Part shown: positions 6,575 through 12,522 of the stretch, one piece after another | Layout of the letters: each line of letters opens with the position of its first letter | Numbering within the stretch: position 1 is the stretch's first letter | From: Dehalococcoidia bacterium | GTDB lineage: Bacteria; Chloroflexota; Dehalococcoidia; UBA6926 | Assembly (NCBI GenBank): GCA_030754805.1 | Contig: JASLZO010000018.1 | Coordinates: 1-12,522 of the forward strand | Length of the DNA stretch: 12,522 nucleotides | Reading direction: 5' to 3' | Translations under genes and position numbers: made by a program | Notes under the pieces: generated by a model | Databases searched by the model: none | What the model was told of the DNA's origin: nothing | What the model saw: the letters and a program-made list of their open reading frames with translations, nothing else

Positions 6575-7777
6575 TTACGCCTTTGCGTAACCCTCCCACT
6601 TCGCCTTCAGGTTCTGGTCGGAGACGGTCTCCAGCACGTACTTCCCGTACTCCTCACCGGTCGACCCGGTGTCCCGGCCCGTCAGCTTCAGCTTCCGTTC
6701 GTACTGGCCGCAGACCTCGAGCGCCATCTCAACCCGTTCGCCCAGGTCCGGATAGCCCAGATGAGTAAGCATCATGCTCGCAGCCTTCAGCACCGAACTC
6801 GGGTCCGCGAACTGTGCTCGGCCCTCCTTGACCATGCGCGGCGCCGATCCGTGGATCGCCTCGAACATCGCATACCGCTTGCCGATGTTCGCCGAACCCG
6901 CCGTACCAACGCCGCCCTGGATCTGCGCCGCCTCGTCCGTCAGGATGTCGCCGTAAAGGTTCGGCATCACAAGTACCTGGAATTCGGAGCGGCGTTCGGG
7001 GTCTATCAGCTTCGCCGTCATGATGTCGATATACCAGCCGTCCCATGCGATGCCCGGGTAGTCCTTCGAAACACGCTCGGCCACGTCCAGAAACCTGCCG
7101 TCCCCGGACTTCACGACGTTCGCTTTCGTCACTACGGTTACGTGATCCTTCCCGATCCGCTTCGCGTGGTCGAACGCGGCGCGGATGATCCGTTCCGATC
7201 CGGGCGTCGTGATCAGCCGAAAGTCGATCGAGAAGTCCTCTGTGACGTCGATCCCCTGCGAGCCCAGCGCGTACAGGTCTTCCGTGTTCTCGCGGAAGAA
7301 GGTCCAGTCGATGTTCTGCGAGGGGATCCGCACCGGGCGAACGTTGGCGAAAAGATCTAGGGCCTTGCGCATAGCGACGTTCGCTGACTCGATGTTCGGC
7401 CACGGGTCACCTTTCTGGGGCGTTGTGGTCGGACCCTTCAACGTCACGTGGCACTGTTTGATCGCCTCGAGCACATCGTCCGGAATCGGCTGCAGGTGTT
7501 CAACGCGATTCTCGATCGTCAGACCATCGATCTCGCGGAACTCGACTTTGCCAGCCGCCACTTGGTCGGCCAGCAGCGACTCCAGCACCTGGCGGCCAAC
7601 CGCCGTGATTGCCGGGCCGATGCCGTCTCCACCGATGATCCCGATCACGATGGTGTCGAGACTCCCGTAGTCTTGGAAATCACCTTCGGCCTTGAGACCC
7701 TCGATCCGCTCCATCTCTTTCCCAAGCAGTCCGCTGAAATGGTCCTTCGCGCGGTCGATTGCGATGGTGTCGATCAT
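6575..7777 (-). CDS. Isocitrate/isopropylmalate dehydrogenase family protein, probably isocitrate dehydrogenase
   Basis: This 400-residue beta-decarboxylating dehydrogenase most likely oxidises isocitrate to 2-oxoglutarate. An N-terminal extension of about 40 residues precedes IGIIGGDGIGP (45-55). Substrate-site motifs are ESANVAMRKALDLFANVRPVR (130-150; Ser131, Asn133, Arg137, Arg147) and FRENTEDLY (161-169). The catalytic set is Lys218 (VTKANV), Asp251, and NLYGDILTDEAA (Asp277, Asp281). The cofactor loop reads HGSAPRM (309-315), with Arg-Met where E. coli NADP-Icd has Lys-Tyr and isopropylmalate dehydrogenase has Asp-Ile, so cofactor choice is open. ATG 7777 has a good AGGGGGAG ribosome binding site 6 bases upstream. 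The gene converges with the hydroxylase gene. Isopropylmalate or homoisocitrate remain possible substrates, but no leucine or lysine genes are nearby. Confidence 0.88.
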   Translation of the reverse strand: MIDTIAIDRAKDHFSGLLGKEMERIEGLKAEGDFQDYGSLDTIVIGIIGGDGIGPAITAVGRQVLESLLADQVAAGKVEFREIDGLTIENRVEHLQPIPDDVLEAIKQCHVTLKGPTTTPQKGDPWPNIESANVAMRKALDLFANVRPVRIPSQNIDWTFFRENTEDLYALGSQGIDVTEDFSIDFRLITTPGSERIIRAAFDHAKRIGKDHVTVVTKANVVKSGDGRFLDVAERVSKDYPGIAWDGWYIDIMTAKLIDPERRSEFQVLVMPNLYGDILTDEAAQIQGGVGTAGSANIGKRYAMFEAIHGSAPRMVKEGRAQFADPSSVLKAASMMLTHLGYPDLGERVEMALEVCGQYERKLKLTGRDTGSTGEEYGKYVLETVSDQNLKAKWEGYAKA

Positions 7778-8030
7778 TCTGCGCTCCCCCTTTGTCGTGA
7801 GTTGATGCCTGAGACTTTCTTCGGACTTACCTTAGCGGGCCAGATTGCAAAGCAGACATGTTCCACCTGTGGATCAGTTGCCATCACGGGCTGAAGCCCC
7901 GCCCGACGGTCAGTTCGCGTGCACCTCGATCCAGGCTGCGAACGCCTCCATGAACGCGGTGAAGAACTCCCGCGTGTCCTTGTTCGCAGAAGGCGGCTTC
8001 AGATCCCGCACTCCATCAGCATCGGCGTAC
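7778..8030. other. Intergenic region between ppsA and the dehydrogenase gene
   Basis: These 253 bases hold the ribosome binding site of the dehydrogenase gene, a short GGGC/GCCC hairpin with a UUCA loop (7888-7899, seen on the minus strand) and a possible 33-codon reading frame (7910-8011, minus) that looks protein-coding at its end. I see no clear promoter. TTTGCA and TAAGTC on the minus strand are spaced 16 bases apart but match consensus poorly. The two genes may be cotranscribed. Confidence 0.4.
7910..8011 (-). CDS. Possible 33-residue small ORF or remnant downstream of ppsA
   Basis: On the minus strand a frame opens at GTG 8011, 20 bases after the ppsA stop, and ends with TGA at 7912-7910. 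It reads VRDLKPPSANK, then DTREFFTAFMEAFAAWIEVHAN. The second part looks like a natural amphipathic helix with normal codon use for this window (GTG, TTC, GCG, GAG, CAC codons). The frame also stays open backwards into the ppsA end, so this could be the tail of a lost gene rather than a small protein. No strong ribosome binding site precedes it. I do not recognise the family. Confidence 0.3.
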   Translation of the reverse strand: MRDLKPPSANKDTREFFTAFMEAFAAWIEVHAN

Positions 8031-10355
8031 TCAGGCCGGAGGGGCGATCCCCCGCTTCTCTTCCCCGTCGCGCACCAACCGGCGTGTCGGGCCGATCACG
8101 TCTGGCGACACGCTGATTGACGTGATACCCCACTCGACCAGCTTTGCCGTCAGCTCGGGGAAGAAACTCGGGGCCTGCCCGCAGATGGAGCACGTGACGC
8201 TTCGTCGCTTCGCCGTCGTCACGATCATTTCGAGCGCCTTCATCACCGCCGGATTCTGCTCATCGAAGTCGTTCGCCAGGATTGCGCTGTCGCGGTCCAC
8301 GCCCAGCACCAGTTGGGTGAGGTCGTTCGACCCGATCGACACCCCGTCAATCCCAACGTCGATGAACTCGTCCAGCAGGAAAACGTTCGACGGAATCTCC
8401 GCCATCATCCACAGCTTGAAGCCGTCAACGCCTCGACGGAGCCCGTACTGCTCGATCAATGCCTTGGTGTGTTTCAACTCGTCGACCGTTCGCACGAACG
8501 GCACCATCACGTGCAGGTTCTTGTGCTCTTTGCGGACTCGCTTCACCGCGTCGATCTCCAGCGCGAACAGGTCTGGCTCCTTGATGTACCGCCCCGCGCC
8601 CCGAAACCCGATCATCGGGTTCTCTTCCTCGGGCTCGAACTCGTCGCCGCCCCGAAGGTTCCGGTACTCGTTCGTCTTGAAATCGGTGGCGCGATAGATC
8701 ACAGGGCGAGGGTCGAACGCCGCCGCGAACTTCTCCAACCCCTCGGCCAGCTTGTCCACGAACACGCTCCCGCGGCCCTCGTTCATCATCAGGCGTGGGT
8801 GTTCACCCATCCGGGCTACGATGAACTCCGCTCGCAGCAGCCCAACGCCGTCCACGTTTCGCGCCGCGACGACGTCCGCTAAATCAGGCTCGGCAAGGTT
8901 CACGTAGATGTTCGTCCGTGTGCGGAGGTTCTCGTCCTCGTCTTCGTCATCCTTCTGTTCACCGGCGCCCGGCACCGCACCTTCGTAAACCGCCCCAGTC
9001 GACCCGTCCACGGTAATCGTCTGGCCTGGCTTCAGGTCTTGGGTCGCCGTCCCCGTCCCAACGACGCAAGGGATTCCCAACTCGCGGCTGATGATCGCGG
9101 CGTGCGCCGTCCGGCCACCCTGGTCGGTGACGATCGCCTTCGCCCGCTTCATCGCAGGCACGTAGTCGGGCGTCGTCATCTCCGTCACAAGGATGTCGCC
9201 CTCTTCAACGATGCCCAACTGTCCGACGTCGAGGACCACCTTCGCAGGGCCCATCGCGCTCCCAGGGCTCGCGGGCGAGCCCGTCAGCAGAAGAGAGTTT
9301 GTGTCGCTATCGACGTCCAGGCCCTCGCTCTGTCCGACTGAGTCCCCCAGCGTGGTGATCGCACGGGTTTGCACTACGTAGAGATTTTCATCCTCGAACG
9401 CCCACTCGACGTCCTGGGGGTGGCCGTAGTCCTCTTCGAGCTTCAGCCCGACACGGACGACTTCCTGGATCTGCTCTTCATTGAGTTTGTATGCGGTCGA
9501 CTGGTCTGACGGGATGTCCTCGCGAACATTCAGGTCCTCCGCTCCCTTCGCCGACTCATTCCGAACGAGCCGCCAGGTCTGTGGCACGAGCTTCTTTTCT
9601 AGGATTTCGTTGCTGGATTTCTCGATCAAGTACGAGTCTGGCGTGATTTCGCCGGAGACAATCGTCTCGCCTAGGCCATGCACCGCCTCGACCAACACCT
9701 TGCTCCGGTCGCTCCGTGTGGGTTCCGCTGTGAACATCACCCCCGCGATCTCCGACTGGACCATGCGTTGAACGGGTACGGCGATGCCCACGCTCAATTG
9801 GTCGAAGTGCTGCTCCTCGCGGTAAAAGATTGCCCGCGCTTCGAAGAGGCTCGCCCAGCAACCGCGCACCGTCTCGAGCACCCGGTCGATTCCTTGCACG
9901 TTGAGATACGTCCGCTGTTGACCCGCGAACGACGCGTCAGGAAGGTCCTCCGCCGTCGCCGACGACCGGACCGCCACCAGCCCGCCTTCGAGTCGTTCAT
10001 ACGCTTCGGTGATCTCGCGCACCAGCGAACGAGAGAGAGGGGATTCGATGATGGTGGACTGCGCGCGTGCTGCCGCCGACTCCAGCACTACCGGATCGTG
10101 GACGTCCAGGCCATCGAAGATTCGGTGGAGTGTGCCGACCAGCCCGGATTCGACGAGGAACCGCCGGTAGCTCGTAACGGTGACCACGAATCCTGGAGGT
10201 ACGGGCACGCCGTGCCGCGTCATCTCACCCAGGTTTGCGCCCTTCCCGCCGACCAGGCCGACGTCTTGGGAACCGACTTCGGTGAACCACAGGATGCTCG
10301 CGCTATCCCTATCTGCGCCGCTGACGCCATCGGACTTGGCTACCCCGCTTGCCAT
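8031..10355 (-). CDS. ppsA: Phosphoenolpyruvate synthase
   Basis: PpsA makes PEP, AMP and phosphate from pyruvate and ATP, the entry step of gluconeogenesis. The 774-residue protein has the three expected parts. The N-terminal ATP-binding domain carries GGKGANLGEM (36-45), VRSSATAEDLPDASFAGQQ (129-147) and DVEWAF (315-320). The swivelling phosphohistidine domain carries GGRTAHAAI (413-421, catalytic His418). The C-terminal PEP/pyruvate barrel carries IGFRGAGRY (582-590), GSNDLTQLVLGVDRD (675-689) and CSICGQAPS (722-730, Cys725 as acid/base). A very acidic linker, EQKDDEDEDEN (466-476), joins the second and third parts. ATG 10355 is preceded by GGAGG with a 7-base spacer, so the roughly 20-residue N-terminal lead is genuine. 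CICGQ and the single ATP-grasp order separate it from pyruvate phosphate dikinase. Confidence 0.96.
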   Translation of the reverse strand: MASGVAKSDGVSGADRDSASILWFTEVGSQDVGLVGGKGANLGEMTRHGVPVPPGFVVTVTSYRRFLVESGLVGTLHRIFDGLDVHDPVVLESAAARAQSTIIESPLSRSLVREITEAYERLEGGLVAVRSSATAEDLPDASFAGQQRTYLNVQGIDRVLETVRGCWASLFEARAIFYREEQHFDQLSVGIAVPVQRMVQSEIAGVMFTAEPTRSDRSKVLVEAVHGLGETIVSGEITPDSYLIEKSSNEILEKKLVPQTWRLVRNESAKGAEDLNVREDIPSDQSTAYKLNEEQIQEVVRVGLKLEEDYGHPQDVEWAFEDENLYVVQTRAITTLGDSVGQSEGLDVDSDTNSLLLTGSPASPGSAMGPAKVVLDVGQLGIVEEGDILVTEMTTPDYVPAMKRAKAIVTDQGGRTAHAAIISRELGIPCVVGTGTATQDLKPGQTITVDGSTGAVYEGAVPGAGEQKDDEDEDENLRTRTNIYVNLAEPDLADVVAARNVDGVGLLRAEFIVARMGEHPRLMMNEGRGSVFVDKLAEGLEKFAAAFDPRPVIYRATDFKTNEYRNLRGGDEFEPEEENPMIGFRGAGRYIKEPDLFALEIDAVKRVRKEHKNLHVMVPFVRTVDELKHTKALIEQYGLRRGVDGFKLWMMAEIPSNVFLLDEFIDVGIDGVSIGSNDLTQLVLGVDRDSAILANDFDEQNPAVMKALEMIVTTAKRRSVTCSICGQAPSFFPELTAKLVEWGITSISVSPDVIGPTRRLVRDGEEKRGIAPPA

Positions 10356-10360
10356 GTCGC

Positions 10361-10469
10361 TTCCTCCGTCTCGGGCCCAATTGTCGTGAACTCCGGTTCG
10401 GATCCTGATGAGACCAGGCGGACACCTCCGAAACGATCCGTTTCAGGCTGTAAACAACCAGGATCAGGG
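10361..10469 (-). promoter_or_regulatory. Structured 5' leader of ppsA
   Basis: If transcription starts about 7 bases after the TATAAT box, ppsA mRNA has a leader of roughly 110 bases. Bases 10401-10407 and 10459-10465 (GATCCTG/CAGGATC) form a 7-bp closing stem. Inside it GAAACG (10430-10435) and CGTTTC (10439-10444) form a 6-bp hairpin with a 3-base loop, and AGGT/GCCT (minus strand, near 10426-10415) could form another. This resembles a multi-stem junction. I do not recognise a known riboswitch core. The folding is by eye only. Confidence 0.35.
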
Positions 10470-10475
10470 TGAGTG

Positions 10476-10493
10476 ATTATACCCCAGTGGGGT
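10476..10493 (-). promoter_or_regulatory. ppsA promoter -10 box with abutting palindromic operator-like site
   Basis: On the minus strand a perfect TATAAT lies at 10481-10476. Directly upstream and sharing one base is ACCCCACTGGGGT (10493-10481), a 13-base palindrome with 6-bp arms and one central base. The -35 region is weak (ACATGG-like, 17-19 bases upstream). A strong -10, a poor -35 and a palindrome in the spacer fit a promoter controlled by a DNA-binding regulator. Confidence 0.5.
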
Positions 10494-10588
10494 GTCTCGC
10501 CCATGTTTTCGCTTTGCGCCCACGCAAAGGCAGAACAGGGTTCGGAGCACTATTTTGGCCTACGGCGAAGCGATTGAGCACGAAGAAG

Positions 10589-10618
10589 TTGGAGTCGGCG
10601 ACGTAACCCATTTATCAT
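10589..10618 (+). promoter_or_regulatory. Possible promoter of the 108-residue gene
   Basis: TTGGAG (10589-10594) and TATCAT (10613-10618) are spaced by 18 bases in the AT-richer part of the intergenic region, about 70 bases before ATG 10687. The match to consensus is moderate (four and five of six bases). Confidence 0.3.
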
Positions 10619-10686
10619 TTCTATACGGCTATTAGAGCCACAAGTGGTTCAACAACGATCAGAGGGTGGGAGTAGCTCGATAAACC

Positions 10687-11013
10687 ATGACGACACGTAT
10701 CTCATACAACGAGCGGGTTGAAGTATTTTCCGTGGAGGGTGAACGCCTCGGCACCGCCCAAGTCATCGGTGACGTCCGGCGCACTGTGGTTAGGGGGAAC
10801 GAGCCGGAGGGCTGGCGGCTAGAGGCCCAACTCTCCGATGCAGACTTCGACCGCAATCTCGTTGGCGATGTGCCCGTGGAACTCCGACTCCATGACGGGT
10901 CCGTCGGATTCGTAACCGCCATGCCCTCGGATCCATATGCCGCCCGCGCCCGGTCCGGCTGGTCGGTCAGGGTGGTCGGAAACCGTGTTCCGCTTGAACC
11001 TGACGAGGTGTAA
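10687..11013 (+). CDS. Hypothetical protein, 108 residues
   Basis: I do not recognise this protein. It has no signal peptide, membrane segment or cysteine. It is polar and looks beta-rich: short alternating segments such as RVEVFSVEGERLGTAQVIGDV and VPVELRLHDGSVGFVTAM are separated by Gly/Asp turns, and an invariant-looking SGWSVRVVGNRVPL lies at the end. Third-position G/C bias matches the window, which supports real coding over the antisense frame. ATG 10687 follows GGGAG at 14 bases, a longer spacing than usual, so the start is moderately sure. It is divergent from ppsA and precedes the threonine aldolase by 204 bases on the same strand. A small beta-barrel or PilZ-like fold is conceivable but no motif proves it. 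Confidence 0.65.
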   Translation: MTTRISYNERVEVFSVEGERLGTAQVIGDVRRTVVRGNEPEGWRLEAQLSDADFDRNLVGDVPVELRLHDGSVGFVTAMPSDPYAARARSGWSVRVVGNRVPLEPDEV

Positions 11014-11044
11014 TCGCCGGACCCGAATGACTTCAATCAGCCGC

Positions 11045-11064
11045 GACTAGACATCGGTCGAGTC
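11045..11064 (+). terminator. Possible hairpin after the 108-residue gene
   Basis: GACTAGAC (11045-11052) and GTCGAGTC (11057-11064) pair over eight positions with one A/G mismatch around an ATCG loop, 31 bases after the stop codon at 11013. There is no T-run, so intrinsic termination is uncertain; it may only stabilise the mRNA end. Confidence 0.3.
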
Positions 11065-11217
11065 CCGAAGCCCCCGATCCCGTTGTTCGTCCGGGCTGAA
11101 CTCGATTCTGGTCGGTCCACCTCCCTCGCACTAGGGTCAGAAAACACCCCCCTTCCGGCGGCGGCACACATCGGGAGCAAACCGGGAAGAGGCGGACATC
11201 GGAATGAGGATTCAGCC

Positions 11218-12276
11218 ATGACGACGCCAACCCGAACGATCGATCTGCGTAGCGACACCGTGACACATCCGACTCCAGAGATGCGCCGAGCCATGGCGGA
11301 AGCGGAAGTCGGCGACGACGGCTGGAGCGACGACCCGACCGTGAATAGACTCGAGGCCCGTGCGGCCGAGTTGCTCGGCAAGGAAGCCGCGATGTTCGTC
11401 GCCAGTGGGACCATGGGAAACCTCGTTTCGCTTCTCACGCATGGCACACGAGGGGACGAGGTCATCGTTGGCGACGAGTCGCACATCCTGCTGCACGAGG
11501 TCGGCGGCGCGTCCGCGTTGGGGGGCCTGGTCTTGCGGCAGGTCCAAACGGAGGCCAACGGGACGTTGGACCTCGATCGGGTCGAGGCGGCCATTCGTAC
11601 GCCGGGACTCGGGTTCCCAACCACACGCCTCCTGTGCATCGAGAACACCCACAACCGACGGTCGGGGCGGGTCATCGGCCCGTGGTACATGTCCGACGCC
11701 GCCTCACTGGCGGGAGGCTTTGGCCTGGCCGTTCACCTCGATGGCGCGCGGATATTCAACGCATCCATCGCTCTCGACCTGCCGGTCGCCGAACTCGTGC
11801 AAGACGTCGACTCATTGTCGTTCTGTCTCTCCAAAGGCCTTAGCTGCCCGATTGGGTCTGTCGTCGCCGGCACGTCCGACTTCATCCAGCGGGCCCGCAA
11901 GATACGGAGAATGGTCGGCGGTGCCATGCGGCAGGTCGGCATTCTCGCCGCCGCTGGCCTCGTTGCGCTGGACACGATGGTCGATCGCCTGAAGGACGAC
12001 CACGACAACGCGCGCCGCCTCGCATCGGGCCTGAGTTCGTTGCCGGGCATGCGCGTCGACCCCGAAGCGGTCGACACCAACATCGTCGTGTTCGCCGTCG
12101 TGAACCGGGACGCGGGAACCGTTGCGGACGCGCTCGAAAACGCCGGAGTCCGCGTCTCGCGCATGGGTGGACCGATGCTCCGAATGGTCACCCACTACGG
12201 CATCGAGGAGTCCGACATCGACCGGACGCTCGAGATTGCCGAAACCGTTCTAACCTCGCGATCGAGCGCCCTGTGA
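11218..12276 (+). CDS. ltaE: Low-specificity L-threonine aldolase family protein
   Basis: This PLP enzyme cleaves L-threonine or L-allo-threonine to glycine and acetaldehyde in the cytoplasm. The 352-residue length is typical. Motifs in order are DLRSDTVTHPT (9-19), GDDGWSDDPTVNRLE (32-46), SGTMGN (63-68, PLP phosphate), ENTHN (142-146), VHLDGARIFNA (172-182, Asp175 to the PLP ring nitrogen), CLSKGLSCPIGS (203-214, Lys206 forming the Schiff base) and MVGGAMRQVGILAAAG (232-247). The frame is open upstream to 11083, but ATG 11218 has GAGG 8 bases before it and begins at the conserved N terminus. Usual family members read GDDVYGEDP where this has GDDGWSDDP, a possible active-site rim difference. 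Related beta-eliminating lyases are less likely given these motifs. Confidence 0.93.
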   Translation: MTTPTRTIDLRSDTVTHPTPEMRRAMAEAEVGDDGWSDDPTVNRLEARAAELLGKEAAMFVASGTMGNLVSLLTHGTRGDEVIVGDESHILLHEVGGASALGGLVLRQVQTEANGTLDLDRVEAAIRTPGLGFPTTRLLCIENTHNRRSGRVIGPWYMSDAASLAGGFGLAVHLDGARIFNASIALDLPVAELVQDVDSLSFCLSKGLSCPIGSVVAGTSDFIQRARKIRRMVGGAMRQVGILAAAGLVALDTMVDRLKDDHDNARRLASGLSSLPGMRVDPEAVDTNIVVFAVVNRDAGTVADALENAGVRVSRMGGPMLRMVTHYGIEESDIDRTLEIAETVLTSRSSAL

Positions 12277-12278
12277 CC

Positions 12279-12522
12279 ATGAACGGGACCGACGCCCTCA
12301 GGAGCGGTGGAGACCCCATGGGATGAACGCCGCTATACGCTATGTCCACCGCACCGGGGCCGTTCTCCGGACCTCTCGGTGCTACGAGTTTCTCCGCGAA
12401 TCTGGCCGGAAGAAGGCCGCCGCCGTGTTTGAGAGCTAGGGAATCGAAGGACTGATTGTGATCGGCGGCGCCGGCAGCTTCCAGGGTGCCGAGGCGCTCA
12501 ACTGAGAGCATGGCTCCCAGTT
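12279..12522 (+). pseudogene. pfkA: Decaying 6-phosphofructokinase gene (partial at window edge)
   Basis: Two bases after the aldolase stop, ATG 12279 opens a frame reading MNGTDALRSGGD, with SGGD at the spacing of PFK N termini, then stops at 12324. One base short, the +1-shifted frame continues as PHGMNAAIRYV, matching the SGGDxPGMNAAIR motif. About 40 codons expected here are missing, and the sequence resumes at HRTGAVLRTSRCYEF and GRKKAAAVFES (PFK: HRGGTxLxTSRC...EGRKKA). TAG at 12437-12439 interrupts it. Then comes GIEGLIVIGGAGSFQGAEALN, where PFK has GIxGLVVIGGDGS, so the metal-binding aspartate is alanine. TGA at 12503-12505 follows, then EHG, still matching the family. A frameshift, a deletion, two stops and a lost key residue argue against sequencing error. 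The rest lies beyond the window. Confidence 0.85.

Larger units (their letters stand above)
10356..10686. other. Divergent intergenic region upstream of ppsA and the 108-residue gene
   Basis: This 331-base stretch holds no coding sequence that I can support. Its ppsA side carries a consensus TATAAT box with an abutting palindrome and a structured leader. In the middle a 7-bp hairpin, CTTTGCG-ccca-CGCAAAG (10512-10529), has no T-run on either side and so is not an obvious terminator. The right part (about 10600-10650) is AT-richer than its surroundings and probably contains the promoter of the plus-strand gene. Confidence 0.6.

Noticed and set aside
9678..10472. 264-codon plus-strand open frame across the ppsA 5' part and leader
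   Set aside because: It is antisense to the conserved ATP-binding domain of ppsA and overlaps its promoter; no motifs or ribosome binding site support it.
10512..10529. Hairpin CTTTGCG-ccca-CGCAAAG as an intrinsic terminator
   Set aside because: No T-run follows it on either strand, and it lies upstream of both divergent genes where no transcript is expected to end.
11052..11068. GGTCGAGTCCC-like stretch resembling a tRNA T-arm
   Set aside because: No acceptor stem, anticodon arm or D-arm can be drawn around it; the bases are better explained by the small hairpin at 11045-11064.
12188..12511. 107-codon minus-strand open frame at the right edge
   Set aside because: The plus strand here shows the aldolase end and phosphofructokinase remnants in order; the minus frame has no family features.

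Overview
This is a GC-rich bacterial chromosomal segment with short intergenic gaps, strong C/G bias at third codon positions, and GTG as well as ATG starts. The genes are core metabolism: aromatic amino acid synthesis, guanylate kinase, PEP synthase, an isocitrate-type dehydrogenase, threonine aldolase, and one molybdenum hydroxylase large subunit. Gene content and protein style suggest an environmental bacterium, possibly Chloroflexota-like (a RemA-gmk pair, a class II-type EPSP synthase, a stand-alone molybdenum hydroxylase). That placement is only an impression. No phage, insertion sequence, CRISPR array, tRNA or rRNA was seen.

Layout. Positions 1-63 are the tail of a plus-strand gene. 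It ends against a convergent minus-strand cluster, and a perfect 17-bp palindrome (87-120) lies between them as a likely shared terminator. The cluster (140-4166, transcribed right to left) reads M50 membrane protease, tyrA, aroA, remA, gmk, with gaps of 57, 23, 41 and 9 bases; it looks like one transcription unit. A 96-base divergent intergenic region (4167-4262) separates it from a plus-strand molybdopterin-binding hydroxylase subunit (4263-6500). Two minus-strand carbon-metabolism genes follow: an isocitrate/isopropylmalate dehydrogenase family gene (6575-7777) and ppsA (8031-10355). The ppsA gene has a structured leader of about 110 bases behind a consensus TATAAT box. On the plus strand come a 108-residue unknown protein (10687-11013), a threonine aldolase (11218-12276), and a decaying phosphofructokinase gene that runs off the right edge.

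How the genes work together. TyrA and AroA act in the shikimate/tyrosine route. RemA-Gmk is a widely conserved neighbour pair (a DNA-binding regulator and GMP phosphorylation). PpsA makes PEP from pyruvate, and PEP is also a substrate of AroA. The most notable discovery is the pfkA remnant at 12279-12522. It keeps clear phosphofructokinase landmarks but carries a frameshift, an internal deletion, two in-frame stops and loss of the GGDGS aspartate. Next to an intact PEP synthase it hints at loss of this copy of a glycolytic enzyme. Other points worth a second look are the ppsA promoter/leader, the divergent 4167-4262 region with a possible leaderless promoter and a 9-bp inverted repeat, and the orphan molybdenum hydroxylase subunit. 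I did not find a multi-gene system that is clearly undescribed.
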